Positions 5,156-6,138 of a DNA stretch of 6,138 nucleotides are shown one piece after another. Below the pieces are notes generated by a model. It worked only from the letters and a program-made list of their open reading frames with translations. It had not been told where the DNA came from and did no database searches. The translations under genes were made by a program, and so were the position numbers. Position 1 is the stretch's first letter. Each line of letters opens with the position of its first letter. Source of the DNA: Candidatus Heimdallarchaeota archaeon (GTDB taxonomy: Archaea > Asgardarchaeota > Njordarchaeia > Njordarchaeales > JAMOTR01); contig JAMOTR010000045.1 in NCBI GenBank assembly GCA_027068385.1, positions 1-6,138 on the forward strand, read 5' to 3'.

Positions 5156-5640
5156 GCGCTCAGAGGGAATTTAGGTTCCTAGTAAGAATCTACGACAGGG
5201 ACGTAGAAGGTCGGATGCCGCTTAAAATAGCGCTCACCAGAATCCTAGGTATCGGTCGTCCTATGGCGTTGAGAATCATTCGCGCCGCTAACATGGATCC
5301 TAATATGCGCGTAGGCTTTCTTACGGATGAGGAGATCGAGAAGCTTGTGGATATCATGACGGACCCCTTAAAGTACGGAATACCCAGACGGAGCTTAAAC
5401 AGACAGCGCGATCCTTATACCGGTGAGGATAAGCACATGTTATCCACGGATCGGTTCATCCAGGTGCGTCGGGACATAGAGAACATGATCAAGATGAGGT
5501 CTCGGAAGGGAATCCGCCACGCTCGCGGCCTAAAGGTACGTGGGCAGCGCACTAAGACCGCCGCTAAGCGTACCGATCCTCGGGTAAGTCTCGTGGCTAG
5601 AAAGGAGGAAAAGAAGAAGAAAGGTAAGAAGAGGAGGTGA
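5152..5640 (+). CDS. rps13: 30S ribosomal protein S13 (uS13)
   Basis: This is the small-subunit head protein uS13, which contacts the 16S rRNA head, the large subunit through an intersubunit bridge, and P-site tRNA. The 162 aa length fits archaeal S13. The N-terminal part carries FRFLVRIYDRDVEG (7-20) and the helix-two-turn-helix region KIALTRILGIGRPMA (25-39). The signature GLKVRGQRTK is at 126-135, and the C-terminus is a Lys/Arg-rich tail (KEEKKKKGKKRR) that probably inserts into rRNA. It overlaps the upstream regulator by ATGA and precedes rpsD by six bases, the archaeal S13-S4 order usually followed by S11 and RNA polymerase subunit D. Its final Arg-Arg-stop codons double as the rpsD ribosome-binding site. 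By my reading it contains no NCA codon. Confidence 0.97.
   Translation: MSAQREFRFLVRIYDRDVEGRMPLKIALTRILGIGRPMALRIIRAANMDPNMRVGFLTDEEIEKLVDIMTDPLKYGIPRRSLNRQRDPYTGEDKHMLSTDRFIQVRRDIENMIKMRSRKGIRHARGLKVRGQRTKTAAKRTDPRVSLVARKEEKKKKGKKRR
5633..5640 (+). promoter_or_regulatory. Strong Shine-Dalgarno for rpsD embedded in the rpsM end
   Basis: GGAGGTGA is a full eight-base match to the archaeal anti-Shine-Dalgarno, six bases before ATG 5647. It includes the rpsM stop TGA and the bases coding the last arginine. It is the only strong ribosome-binding site in the window, consistent with an internal cistron in an operon where other starts are leaderless or coupled. Confidence 0.85.
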
Positions 5641-5646
5641 GGCGAT

Positions 5647-6138
5647 ATGGGGGATCCTAAGAGGCAGAGGAAAAAGCGGCAAAGGCCGAGGCACCCTCGG
5701 AGGCGCGATAGGCTTCAGGAGGAGGCTTACTTAGCGGGAGAATATGGATTAAGAAACAGGCGCGAGATACGGAAGGCTAAGGCTATCCTAAGAAACATAC
5801 GCGCCCGCGCTCGTAAGCTATTAGCTTTGCCCCCCGAGGAAGCCGAAGCGGAGGCTAAGATCCTACTAAATAAGCTACGTAAGATGGGGCTAATTACTAA
5901 GCCCGACGCCACCTTAGACGATATCCTATCGCTCACCGTGCGCGATATTCTAGAGAGGCGCCTACAGACGGTCGTATATCGTATGGGTCTCGCCAGGTCG
6001 ATACGGGAGGCTAGGCAGCTCATCGTCCATAGGCACATAATGGTGAACGGAAACGTCGTGAACGCTCCCGGGTACTTGGTGAAGATCGACGATAAGATAG
6101 AGTTCAAGCCTACTTCTCCCTTCGTAAAGCGTATGAAA
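5647..6138 (+). CDS. rps4: 30S ribosomal protein S4 (uS4), C-terminus truncated by window
   Basis: This is the small-subunit protein uS4, which nucleates assembly of the 16S rRNA 5' domain. The frame is open for 164 codons to the window edge; archaeal S4 is usually about 165-180 aa, so only a few residues should be missing. The start MGDPKRQRKK and PRHP (14-17) match archaeal S4, with Arg rather than the frequent Trp after PRHP. A charged helical segment (22-80) follows. The S4 RNA-binding domain covers about 104-155, including RRLQTVVYRMGLARSIREAR (104-123) and the loop HRHIMVNGNVVNAPG (128-142). It has a strong Shine-Dalgarno and sits six bases after rpsM, so the two are cotranscribed; rps11 is expected next, beyond the window. 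Confidence 0.96.
   Translation, partial: MGDPKRQRKKRQRPRHPRRRDRLQEEAYLAGEYGLRNRREIRKAKAILRNIRARARKLLALPPEEAEAEAKILLNKLRKMGLITKPDATLDDILSLTVRDILERRLQTVVYRMGLARSIREARQLIVHRHIMVNGNVVNAPGYLVKIDDKIEFKPTSPFVKRMK

Noticed and set aside
5727..6107. A 126-codon minus-strand open frame
   Set aside because: It is a shadow of the S4 gene, which is unmistakable on the plus strand; the antisense product shows no family features.
1..6138. tRNA, rRNA, CRISPR array, insertion sequence or inverted-repeat element
   Set aside because: No tRNA-like fold, regularly spaced repeats, transposase motifs or terminal inverted repeats were seen; nearly every base is accounted for by conserved genes.

Overview
The window reads as archaeal chromosomal DNA, probably from a thermophile of the TACK side (Thermoproteota or Korarchaeota-like); I cannot place it further. 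The evidence is the gene content: an aRF1-type release factor with a zinc ribbon, an archaeal Sm/LSm protein, a PAC2-family proteasome chaperone, an archaeal isoprenyl diphosphate synthase, and the archaeal order rpsM (S13) then rpsD (S4). Most starts lack a Shine-Dalgarno sequence and sit roughly 23-29 nt from an AT-rich box, as expected for leaderless archaeal transcripts. Coding density is very high: the longest gap is about 60 bp.

Layout. (1) Positions 1-1266, minus strand: a large multi-spanning membrane protein of unknown function, starting at GTG and cut by the left edge. (2) After a 56 bp divergent gap, prf1 (aRF1) on the plus strand. (3) It converges on an LSm gene on the minus strand; the two share their last six bases, the palindrome TTATAA. 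(4) Upstream of LSm on the same strand is the PAC2-family gene. (5) After a second divergent gap of 60 bp, the prenyl diphosphate synthase on the plus strand, whose 3' end overlaps a winged-helix regulator. (6) The regulator overlaps rpsM by ATGA, and rpsM leads into rpsD, which runs off the right edge.

Functionally this is information-processing and housekeeping DNA: translation termination, RNA binding, proteasome assembly, membrane lipid precursor synthesis and small-subunit ribosomal proteins. I see no mobile element, CRISPR array, RNA gene or defence cassette, and no clear new multi-gene system. The points that deserve attention are the non-canonical decoding loop of aRF1 (MIKD in place of NIKS, GTC in place of GTS), a small residue at the chain-length position of the prenyltransferase, a probable stop-codon loss at the end of that gene, the unidentified membrane protein divergent from prf1, two compact apparently bidirectional promoters, the six-base shared gene end, and near-total avoidance of NCA codons.
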